The notes beneath the pieces were generated by a model. It saw only the letters and a list, made by a program, of their open reading frames with translations. It was not told the origin of the DNA and did no database searches. Shown piece by piece: positions 62,033 through 64,000 of a DNA stretch of 64,000 nucleotides. Origin of the DNA: Flavobacterium cerinum (GTDB lineage: Bacteria; Bacteroidota; Bacteroidia; Flavobacteriales; Flavobacteriaceae). Location: contig NZ_CP101751.1 of the NCBI RefSeq assembly GCF_024496085.1, forward strand, positions 2,790,001 to 2,854,000, given 5' to 3'. Each line of letters begins with the position of its first letter. The first letter of the stretch is position 1. The position numbers were made by a program, and so were the translations under genes.

Positions 62033-63952
62033 TTACATTTTTACAACGATAAATTCACTGCGTCGGTTTTGTTGATGCTCGGCTTCAGAACATTTTACAC
62101 CATCGGAACAACGATTAACCAGTTGCGTTTCACCATAACCTTTTGCTGTTAGGCGACTTCTGTCAATACCGTGTTTAACCATATATTCTAATGTTGATTT
62201 AGCTCTTCTGTCCGATAGACGTTCGTTATATTTATGTGTTTGTCGGCTGTCAGTATGTGAGCGAATGTCGACTGTAATCGTTGGATGTTCTTTCATTACC
62301 GTGATCACTTTTTGCAGCTCAATTTCTGCATCCGGACGAATATTCCATTTATCCAGATCAAAATATATAATCTCAATATCCAGAACTTTAGCCAGATCGA
62401 TACCCGGTTCTATCGGAATTACTTTTTTCTCTAAAGCAATGTTACGAGTTGTTTCACCGGATTTGGCCGGAATCATAACACTGACTTCCTGAGTTTGGTA
62501 ACCATCATATTCAGCTCTGACGTAGTAATTTTTATCGCAATCAATGTTTTCAAAACGATAATTACCTCCGGAATCCGCCTGCATTGTACCAACCGGATTC
62601 ATATTAGCATCAAAAAGAGAGACTTTAGCATTCGGAAGCGGAAGCCCGCTTTCTTTATCCGTTATAACACCTTTTAAAAGTTGTTCACAACGCAATTCGC
62701 GGAATTTATAAATATCATCCGATCCTTGTCCGCCATCCCGATTAGAACTAAAATACCCCATTTGTTGCTGACTGTCTAAAATCAGAGCAAAATCATCTTT
62801 AGGACTGTTTACAGGACTTCCCAGATTCTCCGGCGTACTATAACCGTCATTACGGATTTTAGACTTAAATATATCCAATCCGCCAATTCCCAAATGACCG
62901 TCGGAAGCGAAGTAAAGATCGTTTTTTAAAGAAACAAACGGAAACGTTTCGCGTCCTGACGTATTAATGGTTTTACCCAGATTCTCCGGTTTTCCATAAG
63001 TACCGTCACTGTTGATTGCCACTTTAAAAATATCCGAGTTGCCTAATGATCCCGGCATATCCGAAGAAAAATAAAGTAATTTTTCATCAGGGCTTAGAGC
63101 AGGGTGGGCCGTACTGTAATTATTGCTGTTAAACGGCATTTCAATTACGTTATCCCATTTACCGTCGACTAATGTCGCTTTATAGATTTTCAGTTTTACA
63201 ACTCTGTCGGAACTTTTACCTTTTTTACCGTTATTATAATTGTTACGGGTAAAATACATCGTAGTACCGTCTTTTGTAAATACCGGAGTAGCTTCATGGA
63301 ATCGGGTATCGATGCTTTCAGAAAACTTTTCAGCCGGTTCGAGAAAGCCGTCACTACCGATTTTGGCCGTATACAGTTTAGTAAAGTACTGATTGGTCCA
63401 TTTGTGCTTGCGATGGAATACACCGCCGGTATCTCTGGCAGAAGCAAAAACAACACCTTCATTGAAAAAAGCCGCTCCATAGTCAGAGTATTTAGAGTTG
63501 GTTCCCGAGTTTTCTACCTGAAAGCGACCGGAATCCGTGCGCAATTTCTCAGCATAATCAGGATCTTTAAGCAGCTCATTACCGGCCGGATCATTCGTTT
63601 TCTGATAAAAAGTCTTTAGCATGCTATTGGCTTTATCATATTGACCAATTGATTTCAGCGACTGTGAATAGCGGAAATAATAGATCGGATCTACCGTTTG
63701 ATTGAGCGCAAAAAGTTCACCGTACCATTTTTCAGCTTTATCCAATTCCCCGTTGAAGTAGTAGGCATTTCCCAGATTTTCAAACAGGTTCGCCGATTTA
63801 TACCCTTTTTCAGCCACTTTTTCATAAACTTTGATCGCGTCTATATAGGCATATTGGTCGTATTTTTTATCCGCTTTGGTCATCCTGGCCTTTTGAGCCA
63901 AGACACCGGTAGCGCAGATAAAAGTTAGCAGAAGTATAGATATGCTTTTCAT
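62033..63952 (-). CDS. PorE-like OmpA protein (TPR, PD40 propeller, carboxypeptidase-regulatory domain, OmpA C-terminus)
   Basis: 639 residues. After a signal peptide (MKSISILLLTFICATGVLAQ) come TPR units (about 30-140; YIDAIKVYEKVAEKGYKSAN), then a WD40/PD40-like propeller (about 150-420; HPALSPDEKLLYFSSDMPG, TFPFVSLKNDLYFASDGHLG). Next is a carboxypeptidase regulatory-like domain (about 430-505; GVITDKESGLPLPNAKVSLF), then an OmpA peptidoglycan-binding domain (about 520-635; IRSHTDSRQTHKYNERLSDR). This order is that of PorE-type proteins of type IX secretion systems (known). It follows a PorP/SprF tail at the right edge. Confidence 0.95.
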   Translation of the reverse strand: MKSISILLLTFICATGVLAQKARMTKADKKYDQYAYIDAIKVYEKVAEKGYKSANLFENLGNAYYFNGELDKAEKWYGELFALNQTVDPIYYFRYSQSLKSIGQYDKANSMLKTFYQKTNDPAGNELLKDPDYAEKLRTDSGRFQVENSGTNSKYSDYGAAFFNEGVVFASARDTGGVFHRKHKWTNQYFTKLYTAKIGSDGFLEPAEKFSESIDTRFHEATPVFTKDGTTMYFTRNNYNNGKKGKSSDRVVKLKIYKATLVDGKWDNVIEMPFNSNNYSTAHPALSPDEKLLYFSSDMPGSLGNSDIFKVAINSDGTYGKPENLGKTINTSGRETFPFVSLKNDLYFASDGHLGIGGLDIFKSKIRNDGYSTPENLGSPVNSPKDDFALILDSQQQMGYFSSNRDGGQGSDDIYKFRELRCEQLLKGVITDKESGLPLPNAKVSLFDANMNPVGTMQADSGGNYRFENIDCDKNYYVRAEYDGYQTQEVSVMIPAKSGETTRNIALEKKVIPIEPGIDLAKVLDIEIIYFDLDKWNIRPDAEIELQKVITVMKEHPTITVDIRSHTDSRQTHKYNERLSDRRAKSTLEYMVKHGIDRSRLTAKGYGETQLVNRCSDGVKCSEAEHQQNRRSEFIVVKM

Positions 63953-63963
63953 AATCGTATCAT

Positions 63964-64000
63964 TTAGAAGAAACGTGGAGTTAATACCCGATTGTAGTTG
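63964..64000 (-). CDS. C-terminal end of a PorP/SprF-like type IX secretion membrane protein (partial)
   Basis: Only the last twelve codons are in the window. On the minus strand NYNRVLTPRFF then TAA, 11 bases before the OmpA gene's ATG. A terminal phenylalanine and the R-x-L-x-P-R-F pattern are typical of outer-membrane barrels of the PorP/SprF family, which usually precede OmpA genes of this kind. Support comes mainly from that gene order. Confidence 0.45.
   Translation of the reverse strand, partial: NYNRVLTPRFF

Overview
The window looks like a chromosome segment from a member of the Flavobacteriaceae (Bacteroidota), probably Flavobacterium or a close relative. The evidence is the gliding-motility ABC components GldF and GldG, a type IX secretion sorting domain on a secreted phosphatase, a PorP/SprF tail next to a PorE-like OmpA protein, many SPII lipoproteins, AT-rich DNA, and repeated promoter elements of the Bacteroidota form TTG-N16-20-TAnnTTTG. 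No tRNA, rRNA, CRISPR array, integrase or intact insertion sequence was seen. One RNA gene is clear: the SRP 4.5S-type RNA (ffs) at 40817-40910.

Layout. 1-2080: the start of a PLP-dependent Met/Cys lyase, a divergent Lrp/AsnC regulator, and a tandem array of four paralogous six-cysteine peptides with Bacteroidota-type leader sequences, closed by a terminator. 2231-14700 is mostly housekeeping: lpd, dnaN, gldG/gldF, a SAM hydrolase, phoH and purC. Within it lie two poorly known genes at 4.7-6.1 kb and a decayed second copy of the phoH 3' end at 13480-13629, separated from phoH by a lipoprotein gene. 15197-20995 is one 1932-residue gene for a giant toxin-like protein. It combines a TcdA/TcdB-type glycosyltransferase fold whose DxD is replaced, a YopT/LifA-like cysteine protease triad, and a TcdB-like pore-forming/delivery region. 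21996-28219 is a MarR/GbsR-acrA-acrB-tolC RND efflux operon with a palindromic operator overlapping its promoter.

28536-39531 is a run of fifteen same-strand genes. All lack signal peptides and most are of unknown function. They include SMI1/KNR4 (SUKH)-like, Imm33-like, ankyrin, small alarmone hydrolase and metallophosphoesterase proteins and a truncated tandem paralogue pair. I read this as a polyimmunity locus against incoming polymorphic toxins. A smaller island with the same flavour lies at 50602-53570 (Imm11/DUF1629-like protein, a 569-residue multi-domain protein, remnant ORFs).

The rest is ordinary: glutaminyl cyclase, SRP RNA, SDR, transaldolase, a TlpA-like lipoprotein without CXXC, ABC-F ATPase, WG-repeat protein, T9SS phosphatase, GNAT, OsmC, two pirins, Crp/Fnr, pyrR-pyrB, RNase Z, pdxH, a CAP-domain lipoprotein and a PorE-like OmpA protein.

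Perfect palindromes with the core ACAGGTTTT/AAAACCTGT, or a variant of it, sit between convergent gene pairs at 3701, 21951 and 53575.

The strongest candidates for something new are the peptide array, the giant toxin-like protein, and the immunity islands with the alarmone hydrolase. All family assignments are from reading motifs; no database search was run.
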